From positions 1 through 40,549 of the forward strand of contig JABANN010000312.1 of NCBI GenBank assembly GCA_013115125.1: a DNA stretch of 40,549 nt, in the 5' to 3' direction. Of the stretch, positions 23,864 through 33,137 are shown in pieces (position 1 is the stretch's first letter; each line of letters opens with the position of its first letter). The position numbers were made by a program, and so were the translations under genes. The stretch is from Perkinsus olseni. Lineage: Eukaryota; Perkinsozoa; Perkinsida. The notes below the pieces were generated by a model, which ran no database searches, was not told where the DNA came from, and was given only the letters and a program-made list of their open reading frames with translations.

Positions 23864-24001
23864 GACCATTTGCCGAGCGATCACCTATGAGATCATATCC
23901 GAAGCTCAAGTGAAGAGAGCTAAAGGCAGGGAGTTGAGTAGCTTGAACTGGAGTCATACAACTGCCGGAGAAATATGGTATAAAAGCGGCCTGCTATTAC
24001 G

Positions 24002-24021
24002 TCGACGCCGCCCGGCGTCGA
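24002..24021. repeat. Perfect 9-bp hairpin
   Basis: TCGACGCCG-CC-CGGCGTCGA. Confidence 0.9.
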
Positions 24022-24325
24022 GTCAGGTAACGGGAGCTTGGTGACTCGAGAGGACCTCGCCCGTAGGGCTAAGTGCGGCTATAACACCGGACCTGTCGTA
24101 CCTGCTAAGGTGAATCCTTCCTGTACTGTTGGTCATGCCCTCCCGCGGGTGTGTCATGAGGATCGGTGTTGCACTCACGTCGTAACCACGGGTTACGTTT
24201 AGATGTACTCTTATAGCCGTGAGGCTGACCCATTCTAAAGAAGTAGAGTTGAACGACAAAGCCAAACTTGCAATCACCGAGCAAATTGCTCGGAGCAATG
24301 TTAGCACAGCTTCTGCTCCCTATTC

Positions 24326-24375
24326 TGTCTGTATTACAGACACCTGTACCCATTACAGGCTCTGTAATGGGTACA
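24326..24375. repeat. Palindrome pair at a duplication breakpoint
   Basis: TGTCTGTA-T-TACAGACA (24326-24342) is followed two bases later by a perfect 14-bp inverted repeat (24345-24358 and 24362-24375, loop GCT). The right arm is the start of the SNAPC3-derived fragment, so the left arm is an inverted copy of it. Confidence 0.9.
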
Positions 24376-24424
24376 CTTCGCGTACCTGCGCGGAATGAAC
24401 AGCTGATGGATCCTCGCAGATGCT
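24362..24424 (-). pseudogene. Fragment of SNAPC3 (intron end plus exon 4 start)
   Basis: This piece aligns with 19593-19650 in the intact SNAPC3 gene, same orientation. Both share TAATGGGTACACTTCGCGTA, the following splice acceptor, and GCTGATGGATCCTC inside the intron. The copy has about eight extra bases in the intron part. Only some 60 bp are retained, so it cannot be functional. Confidence 0.8.
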
Positions 24425-24544
24425 AGGTGATCCGACTGTCGGGTGAAGTAACCCCAGGACCAACTGAGCATCAATCAACTAACGACTAGACATGAACTAC
24501 GATCCCGATGGTCGGAGCCCTACCACGTCCGCTAAAAGACCGTC

Positions 24545-24770
24545 AACACCTTGGGCTGTTTTCTAGTCCGCCTGTTCTTCAATGCAGATGGTCGTATTCG
24601 CCTATCCGCCATAGTATGGGGTTTATCCTTGAACATCCATATTGCCTTACCATGGCTAGGTAGAGGTCCATCAGTCAGACATCGGACATCGACAGGCCGT
24701 AAGAAGGCCACATGTCGAGTGGATGGTAATAAGGTCATGTAAAGAGCCTCAACTGAAATGTAGCCGAAGT
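24545..24770 (-). pseudogene. Lineage-specific duplicated gene, copy B (first block only)
   Basis: Only block 1 is present: STRHVAFLRPVDVRCLTDG, then HGKAIWMFKDKPHTMADR, ending near KNRRTRK. Blocks 2 and 3 seen in copies A and C are missing; homology stops near 24545. It lies downstream of the copied epimerase terminal exon, in the same order as the complete arrangement at 26.6-25.3 kb, and marks the end of a tandem segmental duplication. Confidence 0.7.
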
Positions 24771-25174
24771 GAACTCACCTATAATAGAATCTCTGTCGGA
24801 CATCGAGGCACATACCCAGGCGTCAACCACCTTGGAATGGGTTACATACATTCGGCCACAGAGGGCGTGAAGATCACCAGGTTCGGGTTTGGGCTCGGAT
24901 CCGGAACTCTACGAAGCGGAAACGCATCGAACCCGGGACGATAGGAAAGCGAAGTCTTTTTTTCAGACTGCGACACCGAGCTGCCCGATCAATGAGACTG
25001 CCATGACCCCGCAGCGCCCTTTCGACTACAACCCAGGTAGAAGGAGCTATTGGAAACACCTAACGACTTAGCCAGAAGTTAGTCATGTCATACAGTATCG
25101 AACATTACGATCTACAGAGAACGGAGAACAGCCAGCGGACCCCAGGTACCACCTAGACGTATCATCGAATAGCT
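24771..25174. repeat. Second copy of the epimerase 3' flank
   Basis: Aligns along its length with 26066-26469, e.g. ACATACATTCGG...GGG, CCAGGTTCGGG, TCGAACCCGGG and the following AAACACC..GACTTAGCCAG tract. It contains a tRNA-like B-box (see rejected items). Confidence 0.75.
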
Positions 25175-25292
25175 TCACTCGCCCCTGGTGGAGGCATGCC
25201 AGTGGTCAGTCTTAGCGTCTGGGTATCGCCGAGCAGCTTCGCTCCGCCAATAGTTGAGGACATCTTTGACGGTTTGTTGAATCTCATTGGCT
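25175..25292 (-). pseudogene. Copied terminal exon of the epimerase gene
   Basis: Encodes ANEIQQTVKDVLNYWRSE and then ARRYPDAKTDHWHASTRGE before the stop, nearly identical to the true last exon at 26590-26470. Homology begins abruptly at 25292, inside the exon, where copy C of the lineage-specific gene ends. No upstream epimerase exons accompany it, so it is an isolated exon. Few substitutions and an intact frame suggest a recent copy or weak selection. Confidence 0.8.
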
Positions 25293-26065
25293 GGTCTTAC
25301 TGAGCGTCTCACCAGGTTGTAGACCGGCAATCACTGGCGAGTCTCTATCATACGCCGGACCCATCTCTTTAGCCTGTACATAGGAATGTGCAAGCCATTG
25401 GAAAGTGGACGACCTCACTTTGTCCGGAGTCATGGACTGTGGCTGTGCGCAGAAGAGGACTCTCTTGTCGTTCATCCGATACTCCTTGAACCATCCCTTG
25501 TCGGATGATGTCGAGAAGCCCTCACCTGGCAAGCAGCCAGCTGAAGCAGCCAAGATCGAATCAATGATACCCCCGCCCACCTGTCACCACTATGCCGGGG
25601 AACGCTCGTTGGAGGGCATTCCGCAAAGTAAAGTAGACGTCGGTTTCTGCGACAGAACATCGTCATCAGGCGCCGAGCAGGGATGCCCCCATCCGACTGA
25701 CCAGTAAATGGCTCGTATACGATATGAATCTTCGTATTGGACTTGTCCGTTGTGGGGTTGTTGAAATCGGTCTGGTAGAACGTCTTGGAGAAGTACTTCG
25801 TACTATAGTACGGCCAACTGAGTAATGATGAATACTAGGTGACGACCAGGCACTGTCCAAGCCAGGCCAACAACTTCAGTCACTTCCGCGTCATGCGGGA
25901 TCTCAAGTGAGTGACTTACTTCTTCCTAGTCGACCTGTTCTTCAATGTAGATGGTCGTATTCGCCTATCCGCCATAGTATGGGGTTTATCCTTGAACATC
26001 CACACCGCCTTACCATGGCTAGGTAGAGGTCCATCAGTCAGACAGCAATATGCGCATATGAGAAA
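25293..26065 (-). CDS. Lineage-specific duplicated gene, copy C
   Basis: Blocks 1 to 3 are present: block 1 near 26045-25932 (LTDGPLPSHGKAVWMFK), block 2 near 25880-25690 (KYFSKTFYQTDFNNPTTDK, IHIVYEPFTGQSDGG), then AETDVYFTLRNALQRAFPG and block 3 (GEGFSTSSDKGWFKEYRM, AQPQSMTPDKVRSSTFQW, AYDRDSPVIAGLQPGE). Compared with A and B the front of block 1 is replaced by an unrelated short sequence holding the palindrome ATATGCGCATAT. Its natural C-terminus, present in copy A, is replaced by the copied epimerase exon in another frame. It is probably damaged, though most of the reading frame is intact. Confidence 0.5.
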
Positions 26066-26469
26066 GCTCAACTAAGACGTAGCAGAAGTGAACTCATCTC
26101 CAATAGATTCTCTGGAGGGCACCGGCCACACACTCAGGCGGAGGTAACCTCGAAAGTGTTGCATACATTCGGTCAGAAGGGGCGAGGAGATTACCAGGTT
26201 CGGGCTCGGTACACTATAAAACAACGTCGAATCGAACCCGGGTCGACAGGGAGGCAAATGCTCTAACAAACCGTGACGCCAAGATGACCGTTCGATGCGA
26301 CTACCATCGTCACCTTTCCGACTAGAACTCGGGCAGAACAGCATATTGGAAACACCAAGAGACTTGGCCAGCAGTTAGTCATGCCATACCGTACCGAGCA
26401 TTATGATCAACAGGGTACGAAGAACAGCCACCGGACCCATCTGTCATCCACAGGTATCATCGGGCAACG
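26066..26469. repeat. 3' flank of the epimerase gene, duplicated at 24771-25174
   Basis: Non-coding; forms a tandem segmental duplication with 24771-25174. A tRNA-like CCCGGGTTCGATTCG box is present on the minus strand near 26235. Confidence 0.7.
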
Positions 26470-28157
26470 TCACTCGCCCTTCGTGGAGGGATACCAGTGA
26501 TCAGTCATAGCGTCGGGGTATCGTCGAGCAACTTCGCTCCGCCAGTAGTTGAGGACATCTTTGACGGTTTGTTGAATCTCATTGGCTGGCATCCATCCCG
26601 TTAGGTTGCGCAACTGACAGCATGATACCATCAAAGGGCAGTAGGCGCTGTCATGTCTACCTTGGCGTTGTCAGCGATGAGTACAGCTTCATCATAGGCC
26701 CGCATTCTACTCTCATCCTGCCTCAGCTCAATGCGTGGCCCTATAGGAGACTCAGCCAGCACCAGACGGAGGAGTTGTTCGGTGGACAGGACCTAGCGGG
26801 GAGGATGTGAGGATTAACGCCCTTCCCGTTGTCGAACCCCATTGTGCCGACTAGAATCGAACTCCGCAATCTGATCATCGATCCCTTGTCCCTCTCTTTC
26901 AGCAGCGGCGACTGCCTCGGCCACGTAGCTGCCCACGTTATACACCTCTCCCGGAGCGGAAGTCTCCAGGACCTGCAGGATGACCCCAGCACAGGGGATG
27001 GGATCAACTAGGGATGCACTTTGATGAGCTGCGTGGCCGAGTCCCGAACATCAGTTGTGTCTCGACGTGTCTTCAATGCACCATGCCTGGCCGCGGGACA
27101 GTTCCCACTCCGATAAAACTAGCTGGACGTGCCGACCTTATCACGGGCTCCTGCTTCCCGCCCTCGATCATGGCAACTTGACGGGAGAACTCCTGCAGGG
27201 CCAATGCCTCGGTCCCACCAGGCGAGACGTGGATGAAGAGCCGAACAGCTACGCAATGGGTTCCTGAGGGTGACGGAGCCGACCACATGAAGGGGCGGAG
27301 CCCGAAAGCCTCCCACCGTGGGCCTTGTGCTGCTGAAGGCATATCATCTCAGTAGCCGCCTTACTGACACCATAGGGAGACACCGGTCCCATCGGTGCCG
27401 ACTCGGGAATAGGTCGTCCGATGTAGTCCGGGCTATCCGATGTACCTAGAGAAGAATTATCCACAGGCCACCATCAATGGCTGTGGTACTCCCATAGACA
27501 GTGCTGCTGCTTGCCACTAACACCCGTGCACCCATACCCCGGAGGGCCTGCATGACATTAGAAGTCCCCTCGACCTGAACCAACTACCGGTAACCAGCTG
27601 CAGGCCATTCCCTCGATGCTTCTACGTTAGACTTGTAGGTGAGAGTCTCGGACTGGAAGGATACCCCATTGATGGCTTGAGCGGCGAAGTGGAATACCGT
27701 GTGGGGGCGGACCTCTGCTGAGGGCAATCGTGTAGGACGGCATCCGCCGCCACTGACCCCGGATGATGTCCTGTATGCGCTGTGCATCGGTGAGGTCTCC
27801 ATAGGTGAGTTTGATATCCTCCAGCACCCCGGCCAGATTACCGAGATTGGCGCGGTACCGCACCAACCCGAACACAGCATAGTGAGGTCCTTTCACGTCC
27901 TCGGAGTTGGAGAGCCCCACCTGTGATCAGACCTGCTATCATTACTACAAACTCAGGCCATACCAAAGCCTTAGCGATGTTGGAGCCGATCATGCCGTTG
28001 ATGCCTGTTATCCACACACGGACGACCCGTCGTGAGGTGCCTGGTGTGGCCACCGTCGGTGGTGTGTAATAGAGAATGTACGCTCACTGTTGAGAACCCC
28101 AGCAAGCGAAGGCACTCCTTGAGGGGGCACTGCCTTGTGGCCGTTCCCATTAGCCAT
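26470..28157 (-). CDS. NDP-sugar epimerase/dehydratase (extended SDR family)
   Basis: Binds NAD(P) and acts on a nucleotide sugar, probably in glycan precursor synthesis. The start at 28157 gives MANGNGHKAVPPQGV. After a 46-nt intron comes the Rossmann motif VWITGINGMIGSNIAKAL (TGxxGxxG). Then VFGLVRYRANLGNLAGVLED and LTYGDLTDAQRIQDIIR, strongly like GDP-mannose 4,6-dehydratase, then VFHFAAQAINGVSFQSE. Later: VLVASSSTVYGS, the catalytic SPYGVSK (YxxxK), and DVRDSATQLIKVH. The C-terminus has GEVYNVGSYVAEAV, RMRAYDEAVLIADNAK and GWMPANEIQQTVKDVLNYWR. Exons are separated by short introns, two with GTCAGT-type donors; middle junctions near 27480-27100 are approximate. A GMD-like dehydratase or a related epimerase are both possible. 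Confidence 0.9.
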
Positions 28158-28411
28158 AGCAGCATCAGCCCAGCTGCGAGAATCCCCAGTGGCAGATGAT
28201 GCTACCCTTGGCCATCGATACCTGGACCGCAATTACAGTCTTATACCTGCCTACCGCTCTAGCGGCTACGTACCCCAAAGATATGAGGGCCTCGATCCAC
28301 CGCTGCACATGGTTGACCTGAACACAAGCAGTAATGCTCCTTGGTCACGACATCGACTGGCGCTATCGTTCGCAGTGAGCCGCCTATGATGATGGAGGAG
28401 AGGACTTGGGA
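28158..28411. other. Spacer between epimerase and STELLO-like genes
   Basis: Short same-strand gap; nothing recognised beyond what must be promoter and 3' UTR. Confidence 0.4.
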
Positions 28412-30910
28412 TCACCGCATACTGACCTCATCCTCTTCTACGAAGCCCCTGCGGTATAATTCTACGTAGACCTCCTCAAGGCGAGCAGGTAGAGTGCCTG
28501 GTAGAGGTATAGCACAGGACACCCACCACACAGACTACCGCTAGTGGGCACCCATTCCGCCAAGAACTTCATCATAGCCTCTGACTTCTTATAAACCTAA
28601 CGATGGCCCTGCGGGGCCGCCCAGCAAGGAGCATTACATCATCCTCCGCGATAAAGTCAGCAAGATAATCATGAGAGTTTCTGAGCTGCCTCACCCAAGT
28701 ACGGCCTGCCACGGCCACCGAGGCCCCTAGGTCCCAGAGGAGCCTTTGCAGGACCTAAGCAAGTCGTCATCATCATCATCATCAGCAGTAGGGAAGCCCT
28801 GGCGACATACGAAACTCCGCCATATATCACTAACACGTCCGTGGACCTGAGGGGCCCATCACTACCAACGGAGACTCCGAGGTGGGTTACTGTAACAGGG
28901 AGGTAGAGTCCCCATAGAGCATCATAGTCTCTAAAGAGGCATGCTTGTGCGTTGAGAGGCGTGAAGGCTGGAGGGTTCAGGAGGAAAGCTGACGTAGTGA
29001 GCTGGTGGAAATCCACCGGCAGGGGACCTGGCCCCGACAGCATGCTCAGCCACGCGGACCACAGCAGACGCACGGGTTAACCGGTAGATAGCGTCGAAGT
29101 CAGGATCATGATCGGCCAGTGTCTGGACGACAGCCACCTTCCGCGCCCATGTATCTGACCATGGGCCTGCTGCCCAGACTAAGTTCGGACCACCTTTCGA
29201 AGTGGGCTCTGTTATCGTAGTTGAGCGCTGGCGACGGATGTATCGTAGTGGAAAGCCTCTAGGCCACAGGACTTCCTGCGGGTGGACATTGGCTATGTCC
29301 ATACCTGATTGCCGGCAACAAGAGCCTCGGGTAGATCACGGAACGACTACTAATGAGACTAGGCCCTACTACTACGGCTACTATTGGCAATACTACTATA
29401 AGGATTGAAGACGCTTGGGACCGCGGATGTAGCAGAGACGGTTGTGGGCACTTTGTCAGGGCAACCTGCTCGAAGATGGTACCAAAGTTTCGTCACGACG
29501 ACCTTACAGTCGCCGTTAAAGACGCCATTGGTGATATCCTCGACACTATCGGTGTAGATGATGTTATCGTCGTCTAGATCGAGAATTTTCTCAGCTCCAT
29601 GGACGAGGGCGTATCTTTAGGTACACCACGACATTCATAGTGAGCAAAGATAACTTCCAAAGAGCTCTACAAATAAGCTATGTTCTTCCGTCCAAAGTGC
29701 TTCCACGGCAGCTCCTCCTGACATTTGCTATCACTCCCTCTCCTCAGGTCAACTCCCCACCGCAAAGGCGCCTCCAATGGCCACTTGGTCCTCATCATTG
29801 AGGAAGACAGCCCTCGAGGCCGCAACGTGTTTCTTGAGCTCAGGCCAGAGCTCTCTAGGTCCCTTCTTGTCCCCGGCCACGACCATACACCTACTAGTGA
29901 TATCAGACTCCCCCTGGCACTCCGCTGTGTACCAATTCCCTGTGATCAACATCACATCAGCAGCAACTCTGGGGCCATCGGGCAAATCCTCGGAAATAGT
30001 CGTGATGGCTATCCAATTCGAACCTGAAGGCGAAGTCCGTGCGTGGCAAATGGAGCGACGGGTAACACTGTGCACAGCAAATCGACATACTCGCAGAGAA
30101 AGGCTACTCACAGCAAGGCTCTCCACCACTGCACTTTGACCCTATGGTCCCATTCTTCGGTGCTCCCTCGTCCGAGACGGATCTGGTGGAAGCCACTTGC
30201 CCCTCCCCCCTGTGTAATCTACTACCCATCAAATATTCTTCTGCCCGTGAACTCGCGTTTGATATCCTCAGTGAAGAGTCTCCCACTGACTCCTTCCAAG
30301 GATGGAGATTTCCCGCTGCCATGGTCACCAGCTAGCTTCGCTTCAAGCTCTACAATTCTCGCTTTCAACGAGTCGATCTCGTTCGGGGCGGGCGCGGGGT
30401 ACTAAACGCCATTCCGCTTCGGTTGCCCGTATCACCCAGTAGTACCGTAAGATCCTCATCTCCTATTAGTGCTTCTCTGGCAAGAGAGTAAATGTCCTCA
30501 CCATCTCCATCATCACTGTTACTGACCACTTCCAAGAAGGCTACAGTTGAAAGTATGCCTGCCGCGGTAAGTGTAGAGTAAATGCTTTCTCGAGTAGCTC
30601 CCCAGTGCGTTGTAAAATCCCAATCGAGATGCCGCAGCAAACCGGTATTCGAACTCAGTATCCATTTTACCAACCGGGAGTGGTCCCGGGATCGATTCCC
30701 AGAGTCGTCATCGGTTTACTGAACAACTATTGTTGACGAGAAATCCCGATTTCGGGGTGGCGGAGGGTCCGAGTAGAATGGAGGAGGGTGAGCTTGACTA
30801 CGAATCATGCATAGGGTGAGGCCAGCGGCCACTACGCCAGTGCCCATCGTACTGAGGATAATGGCCTGGCCTCTGTCTGTAACACTCCTCTTGAACGACA
30901 GGACGAACAT
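28412..30910 (-). CDS. STELLO-like glycosyltransferase (DUF288 family)
   Basis: DUF288/STELLO proteins are Golgi type II membrane proteins with a glycosyltransferase-like domain. The ATG at 30910 gives MFVLSFKRSV, followed by the membrane anchor AIILSTMGTGVVAAGLTLCM and a Pro-rich stem. Domain motifs in order on the minus strand: NWIAITTISEDL and MVVAGDKKGPRELW (about 30030-29800), YALVHGAEKILDLDDDN with the acidic DxDDD site (about 29580), NPYSS, VLWPRGFPLRYIR (about 29260), DHDPDFDAIYRLTR, FTPLNAQACLFRDYDALWG, LYLPVTV, then ADFIAEDDVML and the end LEEVYVELYRRGFVEEDE. These follow the family order closely. A CAT repeat near 28770 lies in an intron. Catalytic activity is inferred, not shown. 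Confidence 0.88.
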
Positions 30911-31550
30911 TTTGAATGGTTGTGAATATACCCGAGGCTGCTGTCCACTGTGTCCCTTCCCTCATTACCGATTAATGTAATGATTGCCGATGATGCTATT
31001 ATCATGATATGTCGATTTGACAGAAGGGCCATGGAGTGAAGAAGACCACAACTACGCCCCGCCACCAGCGACAGATTCCAGGGCGGGCGCGCTGGTGATC
31101 GTTCCGCCGCCCCGAGATGGCCAGGGGGCGGAAGAAATGGGTAATTCCCAAAATCCAAGGGAAAGGTACAAAATCCAAGGAGGCACTTTCGGGGATCGTG
31201 TTGCCCACGGTAATAGTTCCGGTTTCTGGTTGCCCTGGGTAACAGTTTCGGGATCGGGTTGCCCTGTCGGGTTTCGGGAGGGGTTTCTGGTTTCCTGTTC
31301 CTGCCTTCACCCGCAGTTCAGGGTTTTTTTCTGTTGATTTTGCCTCCCTGCCGCACGCGCTTCCTTGGATTTTGTACCTTTCCCTTGGATTTTGTACTTC
31401 ACCCCGGAAGAAATGTAGGGCAAGCGCATAGAAGGTTGTAGAAAGAGCTAGATGCTATCGGGGAGGGTGTGAGGTGTATTTCTGAGCGCAATAGGAATCA
31501 AGACATCGGAGTTCAGCTCAGTTTTGTTGTCGAGTGTTGACAGTGCTGTA
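30911..31550. promoter_or_regulatory. Divergent intergenic region (STELLO-like minus, subtilisin plus)
   Basis: The two genes point away from each other, so both promoters must lie here. Apart from the inverted-repeat element at 31149-31394 I see no recognisable TATA or Inr arrangement. Confidence 0.4.
31149..31394. mobile_element. 246-bp element with 33-bp terminal inverted repeats
   Basis: The outermost 33 bp (31149-31181) are the exact reverse complement of 31362-31394. Each arm itself contains AAAATCCAAGG twice. The interior is strand-biased (G/T-rich) with three loose repeats of a GTTGCCC...GGTAA/TTTCGGG unit. No coding capacity and no clear target-site duplication. It fits a MITE-like non-autonomous DNA element or a cruciform-forming regulatory repeat. 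Confidence 0.7.
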
Positions 31551-32963
31551 ATGCCTCGCTCTCCCTCCGTCTTCCTTTTGTCAGTGGTGCTGATCATCCT
31601 ACCACACCCTGCGATACTCACAGCACAGCCCGACACGGCAGTGGTTCTTATAGAAGGTTCTAACGGCAATCCAGTCGGTATAGGAGATGCTTTCTACCGG
31701 CACCGGAATGTACTCGGGCAGTTGGGGTATCCACAGGAAAGACTTGACCGATTAGCAATGTGCTTCAGAGTATCTAAGGAATCTACCGCAATAGAGAACT
31801 TGGGAACTATCGGGGCCCAAATAGTCCACGGTGGAGGTCCGGACTGCCCAGCGTCGGTTGTAGAGATTTGTGCATTGGTCGAGGACATAACACCGTATGT
31901 AGACTACAGGGAGCTCTCCTGCACAGATGGATCGCAGCTGAGTTCGCCCGCACTGAGCACAGGTAGGGCGGATGGATCGGTCACTGCTGGAGCGATCCTG
32001 AGAGCACACCAAAATGTGTTGAGGTATCCTCCTAACGACCCTTTATTCCCACGACAGAAGAGATTTTTCCAAGCCCTGCGTATTGAGGAGACTTGGGAGG
32101 CGGTGCGGCAATCGGGCCTCCCGCGGAAGGATGTCATCGTGAGCTTAGTAGATGATGGTGTACCCGGTGGACATCCCGAACTCAAGGGTAAGCTGCTGAA
32201 GGGATACGACGTTGGTGGCGCCAAAAATAAGTCTCTATTGGTTAAAAGTGGTCACGGCACGGCGATGGCCGGTATCATCGCCGCGAACATCAATAATGGG
32301 ATAGGTATCGCTGGCATCGCTGACAAAGTCAAACTGCGTCCGATAGATGACGTGAACCCCATAACGGGTAAGGCCACTCTGTCCATGACAATGCGAGCGT
32401 TGGAAGCGACCCTTCGTTTCAAAAAGAACGACGTTATACTCTTCGCTGCTGGATATCCGTATGGACAGAAAACTGCCTTGTTATTTAAGCGCGTACTGGA
32501 AAAAGCTGTGAAGAAGGGCATACTATTCCTCACGGCCGTTTCCAACAAAGACGATGCGGATGGCATGGAAGAGTTGCTCTTGCCGTGCTCATTAGCGAAT
32601 GGTATCCCGGGGGTCCTCTGCATCGCGGCAACCACTGCGAAAAATCCTTTCGTCCTCTCGCGCAACAGCTCGCGGCTTGCCAGTTTTGGAGCACCCGGCA
32701 CGGATGTCTGGCTGCCAACACGGAAACGTGACGGAGACGACTGGATATATAAGAATCGCAAGGGCGCATCTGCTGCCGCAGCAGCTGTTGCTGGTATAGT
32801 CGCTCTGATGAAGAGTTTCAAGAATTTCAAACCGAGGGATGTCGAGAGGATACTTCTAAATTGTACTGAGGGTAGAGTCAGAACTGAAAATGGAGCAGAG
32901 ATGTTCTACGGTGTTCTCCGACCTGATCTTGCAGTCAGTCAAGCAATAGCCGAAGCTCGATGA
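31551..32963 (+). CDS. Secreted subtilisin-like serine protease
   Basis: A single uninterrupted exon of 470 residues, unlike its intron-rich neighbours. The ATG at 31551 gives MPRSPSVFLLSVVLIILPHP, a signal peptide; in-frame codons upstream lack ATG. A propeptide of about 150 residues precedes the S8 domain. Catalytic Asp is D201 in VSLVDDGVPGGHPEL, His is H235 in SGHGTAMAGIIAA, the oxyanion Asn is N332 in LTAVSNKDDAD, Ser is S407 in GASAAAAAVAGI. All four key residues are kept, but the usual GTSMAxPxVAG has become GASAAAAAVAG, losing the conserved Pro. Subtilisins of this type are secreted by Perkinsus and act on host proteins. The length is normal for the family. Confidence 0.93.
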   Translation: MPRSPSVFLLSVVLIILPHPAILTAQPDTAVVLIEGSNGNPVGIGDAFYRHRNVLGQLGYPQERLDRLAMCFRVSKESTAIENLGTIGAQIVHGGGPDCPASVVEICALVEDITPYVDYRELSCTDGSQLSSPALSTGRADGSVTAGAILRAHQNVLRYPPNDPLFPRQKRFFQALRIEETWEAVRQSGLPRKDVIVSLVDDGVPGGHPELKGKLLKGYDVGGAKNKSLLVKSGHGTAMAGIIAANINNGIGIAGIADKVKLRPIDDVNPITGKATLSMTMRALEATLRFKKNDVILFAAGYPYGQKTALLFKRVLEKAVKKGILFLTAVSNKDDADGMEELLLPCSLANGIPGVLCIAATTAKNPFVLSRNSSRLASFGAPGTDVWLPTRKRDGDDWIYKNRKGASAAAAAVAGIVALMKSFKNFKPRDVERILLNCTEGRVRTENGAEMFYGVLRPDLAVSQAIAEAR

Positions 32964-33137
32964 GGGTTGGCCTTCTAGATTATATTTATGCGCGGCCCAC
33001 CAAAGGTACCTGTTCAAGATGGCCCGGGGTTTAGGGTGTCCTACCTTCTGTCGTGTGGAAGCTCACGTGAATAATACTTATAATAAATGCTGTGATCCGT
33101 GTCGCTGTGAGGAGCCTCTCTCGTTGTTGAGTTGTAG
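32964..33137. other. Spacer between subtilisin and TBCCD1
   Basis: Short tandem gap on the plus strand; 3' UTR and promoter only, nothing recognised. Confidence 0.4.

Noticed and set aside
24930-24990. tRNA-like B-box (CCCGGGTTCGATGCG, minus strand) with a 5-bp AGTCT/AGACT stem
   Set aside because: No acceptor stem, no matching T-stem and no proper A-box; at most a very degraded tRNA-derived relic.
26225-26285. Second tRNA-like stretch (TTAGAGCATTTGCCTCC, CCCGGGTTCGATTCG, minus strand)
   Set aside because: The anticodon-to-T-arm distance is too short and the stems do not pair; it is the duplicate of the stretch at 24930.
31904-32830. Long minus-strand open frames opposite the subtilisin
   Set aside because: They are shadows of the well-supported plus-strand protease and carry no domain.
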